Source: Stenopsyche tienmushanensis (Eukaryota; Arthropoda; Insecta; Trichoptera; Stenopsychidae). Taken from it: a stretch of 64,000 bases of DNA. Under the pieces are notes generated by a model, which was not told the DNA's origin, did no database searches, and saw nothing but the letters and a program-made list of their open reading frames with translations. A program made the position numbers and the translations under genes. Every line of letters starts with the position of its first letter. Within the stretch, counting starts at the first letter, position 1. The stretch is taken from NCBI GenBank assembly GCA_008973525.1, contig WACJ01000121.1:248001-312000 (forward strand). The letters run 5' to 3'. Below, piece by piece: positions 36,071 through 47,560 of this stretch.

Positions 36071-36279
36071 ATAGTTTTCTTCAAGAGATAGTGAAAAAAT
36101 ACTCTAGACGACCTTGTTGATTTTACTGAAAAGAGTACAAAAAGTCCAATCCCTCCTTTCCTCTCGAGGGCGTTGTCAGACTAGGGTGAAATTATACGTG
36201 GCGCAAAAATGCAACTTAAATTCCTTCCTACACCAACGGAAGGTGTATCCTTGTCCAAGTGCAACTATGGAAGCTACGA

Positions 36280-36465
36280 CTAAACAACCGAAACAAATGT
36301 CCAGAACCGAAGAAATAGATGGGGTGAACGGGCATCGAACAGAGAGACTCTCTCTCTAGGTAACTCTTTATTCAACATGAGAGAGAAAGAGAGGGAGATC
36401 TGGCTGCGGGAAGGACATCCTCCCACAGTCAAGGCTAACCGACGACTACTGCTACTGTAATCCAT
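36280..36465 (-). repeat. GC-rich dispersed repeat family 5, inverted copy
   Basis: From 36360 the sequence AACTCTTTATTCAAC, GA-rich microsatellite, TCTGGCTGCGGGAAGG and AAGGCTAACCGACGAC matches the reverse complement of 2756-2850. The hairpin of the other copy is degenerate here. The 81- and 61-codon frames crossing it are not genes. Confidence 0.65.
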
Positions 36466-38034
36466 ACAAAATCAGAGCTAAAAATTAGCACAGGGAGAAT
36501 GATAAAATCATTAAATTTTATAGTGAAAAAAATATATTTTCTTAAATTCGAATAATTTAGAATTTCATCTTTCAAGGAAACTAGAAAAACATATAGCATT
36601 TATGTATAAACTATTTTTTATTCGTCAAAAAATCATACCTCAAATCACTTTTTTTTTTTGTTAATACCGAAATTTGTTAATAGCAAAGAGCAATTAATAA
36701 ATAAAATGATGGATTTGTTGTCAAAAATATAGGCTATGGAGTAAAAGAGTCGCATCGTCAACTAAAGATGGGAAAGAATAGAAGAATTTTTAAGAATCAT
36801 CCATTAAAAATATGTTTAAAACATAGCTCAAATTTGTAATCAAACCTCAAAATAAATTAAATATCAATATAAAATTTAGTACTTGTTTCATTTTCATTTG
36901 GATAATAAAAACATGCCATCAGTTTATTGATATTAAAATACACAAATTATGCTCGTTTTTCACCCCTTTAACACTGTGCTAAAACAATAAAAAGTCATCA
37001 AGAATACAGAGAAAAATGTTAATTGATTCTAGCAAATATTAAAAAAATGGTTTCGCTGCGAAAGCTCGGTCGTCGGTTTTCGCTAATGCGACAGCAGAGC
37101 GCGCCGGCTGCAGCCGACTGCGGCAACAATTAGAGCTTTTTTATGAAAGCTCTCCAGTAAGCCTTTTTATACTTTAGTAAATTCAAGTTTTATTGAGGCC
37201 GCCAAAGGTCTGTTTCACTCATTTTAAAGTATTTATTGGGCATTATTCAAATTTGGTCGAGGAACTTTTTGCCAAAACTCGAAGAAAAGCTTTCGGAAAC
37301 TTTCAATGCCTTGAAAGCTTGCTGATCTATCTTAACGTTTAAGGGCATTAGAAGAATCTTTTAGATTTTTCCCGACTCAGAAACAAAAATAACTCGCAAA
37401 CTTCGAAGCTATTTATTAAGCCCGAATACCACCCCATTTGTTTGAATGCTTCAACTTTCTGCGAGATGCAGCATAAATGCCATCCAAATCAATGTTGAAA
37501 ATTAAATCGAATCCGCGTTTTTCATGGGGCTTCGTTTCGAAGTTATTTCAAAACTTTGTCTTAATTATAGCATCATTCGAATGAAACAAATTGGCAATAT
37601 GAACAAACAAATAAAATCGTTGCTGGCTGTGCGAGTGGTTGTGGTTTTATCCCCTCAGTAGGTTTCAATTACAATATAATTCGCAGTTTGGCTAAATTTG
37701 TACGCACAAATGTCTAGTCCTGTAAATGTACTATATATTTTCTAATTATTTCCTTTTTTCTGCAAGATTTTTAGAATATATTTAATATACCTAACAAAAA
37801 TCTTTCAAATATTTTTAATTTTTTACAATTACCACAAAATATCATATTATAGCCATTTTATAACTAAACCAACAATGAATATTTTCCTGTAGTATAATTA
37901 CATTTTTACATTAAAAAACTAGTCATATTGAATTCTAAAATTAAAATAGAGTGTCTCAGAATGAAATACTAATCCTAACAAATAAAAGATGAATTACATT
38001 TCAAAAATTGGTGGATAATAGTACCAAATTTAGT
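36466..38034. other. AT-rich, with a short GC-rich palindromic patch
   Basis: A patch near 37040-37155 contains the perfect palindrome CGGCTGCAGCCG and a small AGAGCTTT/AAAGCTCT hairpin. Otherwise nothing is recognised. Confidence 0.4.
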
Positions 38035-38042
38035 CTGATTGC

Positions 38043-38490
38043 CAATGGCGAATTTAGCACTTGAGACGCCCCAGTTGCAATTCAATAAAGATTAAAGACC
38101 TCAAGTCTTTAAACATGACGTGCATATATGTTAAGGCTGTTATTATAGGTATACTCTTTCTTAGATCCTAACTACTGATTCTCTCACACGTTGCACTGCT
38201 CACGGTCTGTGGTTCAAAAAAAGCAAAATTTCGCGTTATATTTGAATGTTCTTCATATATCATATATTATAACTAATTTTAAATGCAAGATGCTTACAAA
38301 TTGAGGCTCTTCTGTTGAGGCAAATTTACACTAATATTCGAATAGGTTATTATTAATCTTTATATACCATCCACCCCAGGTCCACGTCACAATATTTTTA
38401 TTTTTATTTTGGGAGTTGAACTTTGAGGTCCTTTGAATTTATAAGACCCCAAACACGCGCCTATTCCGCCTATAGATAAATCCACCACTG
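38043..38490. mobile_element. hAT-like non-autonomous element
   Basis: About 448 bp. The left end CAATGGCGAATTTAGCAC and the right end, read inward, CAGTGGTGGATTTATCTATA pair imperfectly (about 11 of the first 14 positions) and fit the CARTGGCGGATTTA style of hAT termini. Flanking octamers CTGATTGC (38035-38042) and CTCATTAC (38491-38498) agree at 6 of 8 positions, as expected for an aged 8-bp hAT target duplication. There is no transposase inside. Confidence 0.65.
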
Positions 38491-38498
38491 CTCATTAC

Positions 38499-40399
38499 AT
38501 TAAATGTGTAATTTAAAAATATTCCAGATCATCATTGAGCAGCTCCATGTTCTTTTGATAGCTCGTTTATCCAGTGTTATTTTTTAAGAAAAAATAGCAT
38601 TATTGGGATCTACTTTACATCATAGCTTGGGCATGTCAAATTAATATTTAATCAACTCTCTTCATTACAAAATAGCTTATTCCAAAATTTGATATTGTTC
38701 AATGAATGAGAAAAATCCCTCTAAACAATCACCGGAAAATTATATACCATTGTTTGCTTATTTCTTACAAAAAAATAAGTGATCTTCAATTAAGAATTTG
38801 TCGTAAATATCATTGATAGCTTTTGAAAATGATTTCCCCCAATATTAAATGCATTAAACTGATTTATTAAAATCACTTGATTATAATTCAATTAAGTTTA
38901 AACAATGATGGATCGTTCGCAATCAATTCAACAAGTAAATGTTACTAAGCTTATCGCGTCAGTTCATACTATCTACATTAAAGGGTGAATTTCCCTCGAC
39001 GCCCTTAGCTTCAATAAATAAAAGGCAATCAATTCACCACCCAAAAGCCATGCAATGTTCACGAGAGCGTAAAAGCCTTCATGTAACGTGCAAAATGCAA
39101 GGCTAGTAATTTACATTGTCAACAAAGTTTACGAGGGGGCACGGAAAGAATTAAAAGAGTACTAGCTGTGAAGCCTTCCATTTTCTCCTCGAGCATGGAG
39201 CTTTAAAAATGTTCGCCCTTTTTACCATTTGTATCTGTGGATGTTCTTAATAAAAATGTGATTTTCTGGCTGCTTTGTATTATTTTTTGAGCTGAAACTG
39301 AATTCTTATACGTAATAACCTTGTAATATGTTTGACGTGCTTTCAGACTTTGCATACAGTCTTATGTACATATTGCTTGGTCTTAAAACTCGGTCGATGC
39401 ATCTTTGCTGTCAGAGTATTTTGTATCTCAAACTTATGAAAAAATAATATTTATACACATATTCTGCAAAAACATTACGGAAATATGTTAAAATAAAAAT
39501 CAGAGTGAATTGAGAACCTATTTTGAATTATGGTAAATTTATTATTTTATCCTTTGAAAAACTTTCTATGGTGGATAAGAATAACGTCTCAATAGCAAAT
39601 CGCATTTGATTCAGCAATATTTTTTTGCCAAAAAAATGTCTAGTTTGCTGGAATAAAATGAAAGAAAACTTGATTTGCAGAAGGAAAGGCAGCCAAATTT
39701 TCGCTCGATGTTTCAAAGGAAATAAATGATATAATTTAGAATATATTTTGACAAAAAATATCGTCTGCTTTTTTGCATCAAATTTAAAGCACATTCATAA
39801 ACATCAAAGGAAAACATTTGAATTGTTTAGAAAATTCAAATATGAATATGCCTTTTGTTGATGAATGCAAAATATTCCTTTGTATAGATATTTTCTTAAA
39901 ATCCATTGATAATACTCCACGTTCTAATACTAAAACAAGGATTTGAATGAGATCATAGTAATAATCCAACAGGGTCAACTATGAAATATTTGCAATAATT
40001 ATTCAAATATAATTTATAAAAACAACGAAAATTTCGTCATTCATACATATTTCATCTACAATGTTTATATTAATTTAAAAAAATATTTTTCTTATTTCAC
40101 CATATGTAAAAAGTAGTGAAAATTCATCGCAAGGAAAATCACTATCATTTGAAAAATCTTTCATAAAGATTTCCTATACCCATCATCATCATTATTAACT
40201 GGTCACAGATTGAATACTTAATCCTAATATAATATAACAAGTCAATACAACTCGTACATATGAGAAAATTAATTATTTTCATGTGGAATATTAAAACTTG
40301 GTGAGCACTGGTACAATGCACAGTACGTCATGATTACGAGCCAATTTTGCATATAAATGAAATCTGAATAATATTACTATGCATTGGTGATGTTCCTCC
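38499..40399. other. AT-rich sequence, nothing recognised
   Basis: Two adjoining minus-strand frames (88 and 64 codons, 39528-39978) overlap by a few bases but show no similarity to known proteins and are AT-driven in composition. Confidence 0.4.
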
Positions 40400-40800
40400 A
40401 TTGTGCTTATATGGAAAATGCAAACAGGAATGCCAGAGTTACCACGTGACATCGGCTCATGTAAACACTGTTTTGCTGCACTTCCAGCTCAAATGCAACC
40501 ATGTCAGGAGCGGACGTGTTGCTGGCAACCTGGATTGCTGCCAACGGCCCAAGCACATCCACGAACAGAAGGACGCTCCCGTTGGTCACTCCCCAAAGCA
40601 CCACCACACAACCGAAACAATATCCGGCGTTTAATCCCGAAGAGAAGTCTGCCACTTGATATTTGGGCGCGTGTCAAATAAGCCTCGCGAGATGAATAAA
40701 ATACGAAACAATCTAAGAGAGGTCTATCGAGGATTTCAGAGGGAGTTAACCGCATTAGGAGGTCCCGTTTCCGCATGTAGCCAGGAACAAAGCCACTAAG
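40400..40800. other. GC-richer block with overlapping frames on both strands
   Basis: Four overlapping frames of 77 to 92 codons occur on both strands (40401-40634, 40403-40681, 40407-40655 minus, 40504-40776 minus). Such overlap is typical of stop-poor GC-rich DNA and gives no reason to prefer one. The minus 82-codon frame is hydrophobic and Cys-containing. No domain, repeat partner or splice context supports a gene. Confidence 0.3.
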
Positions 40801-41262
40801 CCATTTAACAATTTCCCCGTCCCATTATTTCACCCATCTTAATTGCTGAAATATGATATTATGCCGGCAGAGCCTCCGTTAAAGCCTCGCCGCACGTCTG
40901 ACAAGGCTCTGTATCCAAGAGATGACAACGAACAAATAATGAACCTCCGAGCTTTGCAAGCCTTTGAAAAATATATCCGTATCCTTAAATCAAATATGCT
41001 CAAGGATTCGCGTATAATATTATTGTGGGATCTTCGTTGAATTTAATATTAAAAATGCGATTCATTCAAATATAAACCCAAATCGAGAAATATATGTAAA
41101 ACTCATTTTAAATCGTAACTATGATTTTATTTATATCGTCAAATCCTTCATGAGATTAAATTAGTCTGTTTTAAGACTTTAGATTTAATAGGTCTTAATC
41201 TGTTGATTTGAGGATTTTTCATCATTGAGTAGTACAATATTGCATTATATACTAACAAAATA

Positions 41263-41640
41263 CACTCGGGCCTCGTATAATACGATTATATGGTTCCGCA
41301 AAAACGTCGTGTAATACAAGGTTTAGAGTTCATACAAAATTAGAGTTTGCGTTCCAAAAAAATATGGAAGATGGTTTATATAAGTATGTACTTTATTTTT
41401 TTTTTAAATAAACACAATATATATTTATGAAATTAATTGAAAAAAGAACTTCTTTTTGGAGATCTGTTGTGGGTTTCCATTATCAGAGAACTCTGGACTA
41501 TTTCTGGTTTTAGCCATCAAACATGGCTCACATATTGTATCATTTACTTTTTTATTCATATTGTTAATACTTAACATGCAAGAAATCGCCAAAATTTGAT
41601 TAAGGGGCCACGCATGCGTCGCACGAGGAAGAGTTGCCAA
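41263..41640 (-). mobile_element. pogo/Tigger-like element, second copy, terminus and coding tail
   Basis: Starts right after TA (41261-41262) with CACTCGGGCCTCGTATAATA, then TGGTTCCGCAAAAACGTCGT. It is the inverse of 18556-18665. Further in, 41460-41520 inversely matches 17195-17260, so this copy shows the uninterrupted order. The minus-strand frame 41425-41640 (71 codons) contains AKTRNSPEFSDNGNPQQISK, related to the reading at 17.2 kb. I infer the C-terminal end of an element-encoded protein. Confidence 0.72.
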
Positions 41641-42010
41641 TTAGTGTTGTTCGGTACGGGGACGGAAAGGATCCTCCCGGGTAGAGTTGCCCCCATCTGG
41701 ACTCTGTTGTGCTGTAAATCCTAATATGAGGTCCCGGGACGACGGGCGGCTTTAATAGTTTTACAAGGCGTCCCCCCTTATACGTTCGGGGGGTCCTGCT
41801 ACCCCCGAAGTGAAATAATGTCACGACCTACAAGATTGTATCGTTACCATTTATTCGCGACGAAAACGAGAACAAATGGCATCGCGACGTCGGGAAATGG
41901 GATATCTCCCAGATAACAGCCGCTTATTTGGGAAATCTTCGATGGCAGCTCGCTCTTTACCAACTGTTACCCGCTGACCCGGTTAAGATTTAAGCCCCGA
42001 TTCTTCTCGG
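41641..42010. other. GC-rich block inside the pogo-like region
   Basis: About 370 bp of distinctly GC-rich sequence between the pogo-like tail and the family 2 block, absent from the corresponding place at 17.05-17.2 kb. It includes a CCCCCC/GGGGGG stem near 41772-41793. A minus-strand 74-codon frame (41600-41824) has no known domain. Either it is an insertion or it is part of a longer element that was deleted in the other copy. Confidence 0.4.
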
Positions 42011-42164
42011 ATTTATTTATAGATAGGAAATTAATTAATAGAAATGTGTTTTAACATATGTTACTTATATCATCATATCAAAATATTCCCACATGTGTAA
42101 TAATGCATCAAATATGTATCAAAATTATCCTCGAATACAAATCTGTTGTCTGAGTAAATTGGCT

Positions 42165-42400
42165 TGAACGTCACGGAGAGTGAAACTCCAATCAGCTGTT
42201 GGACACAAAGAGAGAATCAGAGAACAGAGAGTATTGTTTGTAATTTGTCCATATCCGTCGCATGCATCATAGGACACGTTACGAGCATGCACGCACGTAG
42301 CATAAAACAACTACTAAATCAGTAGTATTATCTTATCCTATATTATTATATATTACACAAACACAACTTCATCTCATAGCTAATTTCCAATTAATACCAA
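42165..42400 (-). repeat. Dispersed repeat family 2, inverted copy
   Basis: The reverse complement contains GGAAATTAGCTATGAGATGA, TTGTGTTTGTGTAATATATA, GCGACGGATATGG and a pyrimidine-rich CTCTCTGTTCTCTGATTCTC tail. These match 2325-2475 and 16885-17050. Together with 41263-41640 it reproduces the order seen at 16.9-18.7 kb. Confidence 0.7.
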
Positions 42401-43789
42401 CGTTTCCTAGGAGCTAATAAATTTCACTTCTACCATGTGAGAGTCTACCGTTTTTTTTTGCTTTTGACGCGCTATTAAGAGCCCACTCCATTCCAAAACG
42501 ATGTCTTAATCTTATAAATCTCATTTAGTACAATTTAAAAAGCAATCAATTTTATCTGCACAGATCAAAGCAATTAAATTTATCAAAACAATGCAATTAT
42601 CTGGATGATTTTCACAAAACAATTGAAAAACGTGATATGCGTTAAGTTTAAAGTTCACAGTAACAAAGGCGTTTACGTCAGCGAACTTATCAATGATGCA
42701 AAAACGTGATAAATAAAGTTTTAAGGGTCAAAAGAACTTTATTGATGCCAGACAATAGTTTTTAATTAGTATTGTGAGAATTAAATTAATTAAATATACT
42801 GAAAAAAATCTTTGTTGGTGGTAACGATACCTATCATTAGATTGCTTAAGAATGTACGCCGTCATTACCAAGATCTTATAGTTCATCGAAAGTTAACGTT
42901 TTTTTCTTGATATCTTTCGATTATATCAATGTGATCCTAGTCTTTTAATTTTGAAAACAATTCTTTTTTTTTGTTATCTAAAAAAGTACGCACGAAACAA
43001 TATCGTAGACGTTGCTAAAAACATAGAACTTTGTTTTCTATTGTTAAATAAAACACTTTGTGGTTAGTTAGATAGCAACGCATGTTTAAATATTTTTTAA
43101 TAATTCATCTCTTTTCACCGATTTATCTTTGGTGTTGATCTTCTTACAAACCAAGTGTTAGAATCAATTTTATGATAGTTTTGCAAAAATTAAATTTATT
43201 TATATGGTTAATTAGTTGTATAAAAAAAATTAAAACATAATAGTTTTGATCATTTGGATCCAATTTTAAAAAGTTAGATCATAAATAAAAATATGTCAAA
43301 AGCTATATTTTTAATTGAATTTTTTTGTATATGAATCTTTCATAGATGGCACTCTCTGAATAAATTTCTAATACTATTTTGTATTAAATTTGCTTGAACC
43401 TCGAATAATACCTGATCTAATAGATATTGTTCTACTCAAGAAAATTTTAAATAATCTATTTTACTCATTGAATCATTTCAATGGATTTTAAAAACCGCAT
43501 AACTTTGAAACAGTCATATAAAATATATCCAAAATCGCATAAAAAAAGTTAATAAAAAAAACCAGGAAAACAATAAGGCAATAAAAATAACATTTTAGGT
43601 AACATTTAAAGGACGTCTTGCATAATTGGTAAAATTTTAAGGATGTCACTAGAGAAATGCTAATTATTTTAATTACAAACTATAATCAATTTTTTGATAA
43701 TTTCGTTGCGATTTTCAATTGCATTGGGGTCCCAGTACACATAACTTTTATAAAAAGGGGGTACCTTCCGAAAAAGATTGGGAACCTAT
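42401..43789. other. AT-rich sequence, nothing recognised
   Basis: No frame above 60 codons, no repeat pairing seen. Confidence 0.45.
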
Positions 43790-43797
43790 GATCTAGA

Positions 43798-44009
43798 CCA
43801 GTGATTCTTAACCTTTAGCCTAAGTGAGCCGCACCCCATTAAAATTGAAAATATGTGTCCGTACCCCATTGAAAAACATGTTTTGACTTTTTTATTTAGA
43901 ATAATACATATTTTGCGAAATATATTTTTTGAAGGCATTTCTGGCCCCCTCGGAAATACCTTCTCGCACCCCTGGGGATGCGCGTACATCCGGTTAAAAA
44001 AATCAGTGG
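43798..44009. mobile_element. hAT MITE with perfect 8-bp target duplication
   Basis: A 212-bp element. The left end CCAGTGATTCTTAACC and the right end, read inward, CCACTGATTTTTTTAACC are inverted repeats in the typical hAT CAGTGRTTCTTAACC style, with a CACCCC-type sub-terminal word on both sides. The octamer GATCTAGA occurs exactly on both sides (43790-43797 and 44010-44017), the 8-bp duplication made by hAT insertion. Frames on both strands through it (97 and 69 codons) are not genes. The perfect duplication suggests this is among the younger insertions here. Confidence 0.92.
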
Positions 44010-44017
44010 GATCTAGA

Positions 44018-45599
44018 CGTTCAATCGTAGGTACTATTGCGATCTTCCAAATTTTTTTGTAAAATGATTTTCTTACCACAATCTGTACTTAAATCTGATC
44101 TCTTATAACAAAAATCCAGCTAACCAGAAACTAACCAGCCATACTTGTTTCTTATGGGATTTAAATAATTTAAATATATGAGTTCATACCTTATTTTTGG
44201 ACCACTGAATGACATGCACCATGCAGCAGAACAATGTGCTTTGTTTTATCTTATCGTCATTTTGCTGCTTGTAACTAAATTTGATTAAGAAGAGAGTGCA
44301 ATTCGAAAAGCGTTGTACAAGCAGCTAATATCTACTGAATAAATAAACTCTTCTTGTATTTAATATTGATTCGTATTATTTCAAATTTGCTTTAATATAT
44401 TAAAATTATAAATTTTAGCAGCATTAAGTGGCATTAGAACTATACGAGCTCACTCTCAATTAAATCTCTGGGGCGGGGTACCGTATCTGCCTTTGTGCTG
44501 AATATTATTTATACCGAATACCAATATTTAATTTATAATTGAATACATTAGGAACTTTCCATTACTTTCACATAATTTATCAAAGAGCGAAGTGAATGGC
44601 CGATTTGCAATTCAAATATCCGTTTTGCACAGGCAACAAAGGTATTGAAACTTTCGTACTTCCCGTCGCGAGAAGTTGCCTAGATCGAACGACAAAACGA
44701 AGAGGAAGTGTTCCGAAAAGGAAGCAGGAAGGAGGCTGCTACAGACAATTTCGACAATCCAACTCAAAACTCGAATACCCAAACAGAACATTCACATGAA
44801 TTTACATATATTTTTTTAAGTCTCCAGAGATTGACGACTCGTGCTTTTAACGGATTACCTTCACTCTTACGAGCTTGCCTCAGCTGGCTCTATTTATTCT
44901 TATTCTAAAACGTATGATTCTTATCGCACTTTAATATTCTGAATGAGTACAATATTTTTTCTGGCACTTTTAACATTATACATTCAATATTTTGCGAAAG
45001 AATTCCTTCGTTTTGAAACACATTTTTACATTTTCTACGATCTTCAAACATATGATATATGTATGGAAACAGCGCATGTAATGAAATGAATATAACAAAA
45101 CCCTATATATATGTACCTTCCTTGCTATCAATATACTGCCATTGAATGTGCAAATATAAAAGGATATCCAGTTACTATTCATCCTTATGAACATATCGTT
45201 TCTGACGTACAAAAATGGGTCTATATATGTAGCAAAACTTAAACTAGTAAATCTCAAAGGGTGTTTTAGACTAAAAAATAAAAATTGTATTTTCACATTG
45301 CTAAGATTTTTTTAATCTCCTTTATGTAATACTAAATCTTCTATCAAACATCTGTGATCAAAACATTCTTTGTGGTGATTTTCCATTGAATGCCATTTAT
45401 CATTTAATTAGAATAAAATGATGTTTAATAATTAATGTTACAAAACAGTTATTAACAAATGGCCCTACCCGACTTTTATAATCATCACAATATGCATTTG
45501 AACCCTTCAATAAAACATAATTTATGTATGCATAAAATTAAATTAATTAAACCAAGTGCTACAATTTTAGCTCTATCTTGGTTAACCCATAACTTTTTT
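44018..45599. other. Unassigned, AT-rich
   Basis: Two overlapping plus-strand frames (44596-44799 and 44708-44908) in a GC-richer patch and a 106-codon minus-strand frame (44976-45296) show no recognised domain. Confidence 0.35.
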
Positions 45600-47190
45600 T
45601 TCCTGTGGGAGGGGAATCTTGCATAAGACGCTCTTTGGCGCTCGGAATTTCTTCAACATGATTGCACCAAAGGTCTCAGTTCTTCTTACTTGCCATCATG
45701 CTGTGGACCATGTCATCAACATTGAGCTCGGCTACACCAAGTGCTTGTTTCAGTGTGTTTCTCTGAGGTGACCAAGCCTCACAGTCAGTGATGGTATGTT
45801 CAGCATCATCGACCTTCGCTTGTCAGTGGTGGCACACCGCGGATGCTTCCTTGCCAATCCGCTTCAGGTGTCACCAAAACATCCGTATCCAATGAGCGCC
45901 TAAGTCAAGCGGTAAGTCATTTCATCGTGTTTTCGGGTCCTCCAAAGGCTTACGACTGGGATAAGTCGGTGGGCCCATCTTCCCTCACTGGACTGAACCC
46001 ATCTCTGCTGCCAGGCTTCCTTCAGTTTCTGGTTATGCTCGTTGTGGTCCAAAGCCCTCTTCTTTGCTTGGAAGTCCAGCAGGGGGACTCCAGCGATCAC
46101 GGGCACCGCTTCTTCAGATACTGTTTTGTATACTGTAGTGACTAGGAGCGCTCCCTGGCATTGGACCTTTACCAACTTCTTTCTATAGCTCTCATGTCTG
46201 ATCGACTCGTGCTATATCGGGGTTCCGTACAGAAAGATTGAGTATATAACTTCATTTATGGTTCTTCTTCTGCACGGCTTTGGCCTTCCGATGTTGGGTA
46301 TGAGTCTTCCAAACTCGTTGGCTACATTCTGCGCCTTCTGCGCAGCTGCTTCAATATTAAAACTGAAGGTCAGCTTGTTGTCCATGAAAATCCCGAGGTA
46401 TCTCAGCGTTTTGCTGTATTTAACCTCATGACCGTTGACAACAAACTGTTTGACCCTCGGTCTTCTTCTTTTGCTACAGATCATGGTCTCCATTTTCCCT
46501 GCCGCCAGCTGTAAGCGATTTTCCCACATACGCGCATTGATTCCGGCGAGGGCTTTGGTGCCCGTCGCCTCCATTTCCCATGGATGCCGAGTTGTCACAA
46601 GCAGTGGACATCGTCCGCGAAGGCAAGGAGTTCTGCTCCTTCTAGCATTTTCAACTACAGCTAGTTGTTGTAGAGGAAGTTCCATAGTGTAAGCCCCAGC
46701 ATTAATCCCTGCAAAACGCCTATCTCCAATTTCTTCATCGTATTAGTCTCATTGTGATGAACACATCGGTCTCTGAAGTAGCCGTTGACAAGCTCGACAG
46801 CTGGCCATCTAACCATCACAGCGTCTCTGCTTCTTTTGACTGAGCCTTTTTTCTGAACGTCTTCCGGATTATCTCCACTACTCTCTATATTGCTCCAAGC
46901 CCGTTCTAAATCCATTTTGTCTATATGGTTCTATTCAATTTTCGCTTGGATCCTCGTAAGAAGCAGCTTCTCTAGTGTCTTTTCGAAACCATCCAGCATA
47001 CACAGCAGCCTCATCGTCGGCTTCCCCAGTTTCGGTAATGCCGTTCGGTTCTGCGGCCTTCCCGGTCTTCATGGATCTCTTAACCAGCTGGAGTTCTACT
47101 CTCGTGAATGGTGGGGGTTAAATATCGTCTCATCCATGTTTCCCACAGTGTCAGGTCTATCCAGGAAGAGCTGCTTGATTTGCCCAACAG
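45600..47190 (-). pseudogene. R1-like LINE remnant, reverse transcriptase to C-terminal zinc motif
   Basis: On the minus strand this is the larger LINE remnant. From the 5' side: RVELQLVKRSMKTGKAAEPN (near 47090), MDLERAWSNIESS and VELVNGYFRDRCVHHNET, LEIGVLQGLMLGLTLWNFLY (the altered PQGS motif), then LLAFADDVHCL with the catalytic FADD at 46610-46621. A 157-codon open stretch (46212-46685) follows with GINARMWENRLQLAAGK, KYSKTLRYLGIFMDNKLTFS and NEFGRLIPNIGRPKPCRRRT. After it come LVKVQCQGALLVTTVYKTVS, VIAGVPLLDFQAKKRAL and HDEMTYRLT. The C-terminal motif VCHH-QAKVDDAEHTITDCE has its second zinc-binding cysteine replaced by a stop. Stops and frame changes are frequent. The C-terminal arrangement fits R1-like elements. 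The flanks are not ribosomal DNA, where true R1 inserts. Confidence 0.92.
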
Positions 47191-47398
47191 CACTTAACCC
47201 TTAACTGGTATCGCTATTTTTACACTAAAAAATCAATTATTACAAGCATATTTTTGTATTATTTGCATAAATGTGAATGGAAATAACATAAAATAAGCAT
47301 TGCAAACATATAAAATTCTCATGAGATGAATAATTTGCATATTTTTGGTCTACAGAATCTACTCCACCTTTAGTACTATTATAAAAATGAATCTGTGT

Positions 47399-47434
47399 AC
47401 ATCGATGAAATCATGAACATAGATGAAATCATGA
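47399..47434 (+). repeat. 18-bp tandem duplication
   Basis: ACATCGATGAAATCATGA is followed directly by ACATAGATGAAATCATGA, one mismatch in 18. Confidence 0.85.
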
Positions 47435-47526
47435 TTATACTTGGCTCTTAAAAATCTCTTATTATTGTTGAAATAAAAAAGTGAAAAGTTGAAACTTAAT
47501 TGAAAAAAATGCGTACTTGGTATCGT

Positions 47527-47542
47527 GGGTCAAATTTGACCC
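47527..47542. repeat. Perfect palindrome GGGTCAAATTTGACCC
   Basis: A 16-bp perfect palindrome. Palindromes of the form GGGTCAAATTTGACCC occur near the ends of several piggyBac-like transposons. Here no complete element could be delimited. Confidence 0.6.
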
Positions 47543-47560
47543 AGACGGCTGTTTATTACC

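Larger units (their letters stand above)
47191..47560. other. Possible piggyBac-style end motifs downstream of the LINE
   Basis: TTAACCCTTAACTGGTATCG at 47194-47213 and ACTTGGTATCGTGGGTCAAA near 47515 both resemble piggyBac-like 5' ends. They lie in the same orientation, so they do not form one inverted pair. See the palindrome entry. Confidence 0.3.

Noticed and set aside
40401..40776. Cluster of overlapping frames as a gene
   Set aside because: Frames on both strands overlap completely, as expected for stop-poor GC-richer DNA, and none is recognisable. It was kept only as an unassigned block.
43786..44079. 97-codon minus-strand frame
   Set aside because: It runs through a defined hAT MITE and both target duplications, so it is accidental.
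45600..47190. R1 element at its ribosomal target
   Set aside because: No 28S rDNA-like sequence is seen on either flank.
46435..47204. Plus-strand open frames over the R1-like LINE
   Set aside because: They lie antisense to a clear reverse transcriptase reading on the minus strand and are shadows.
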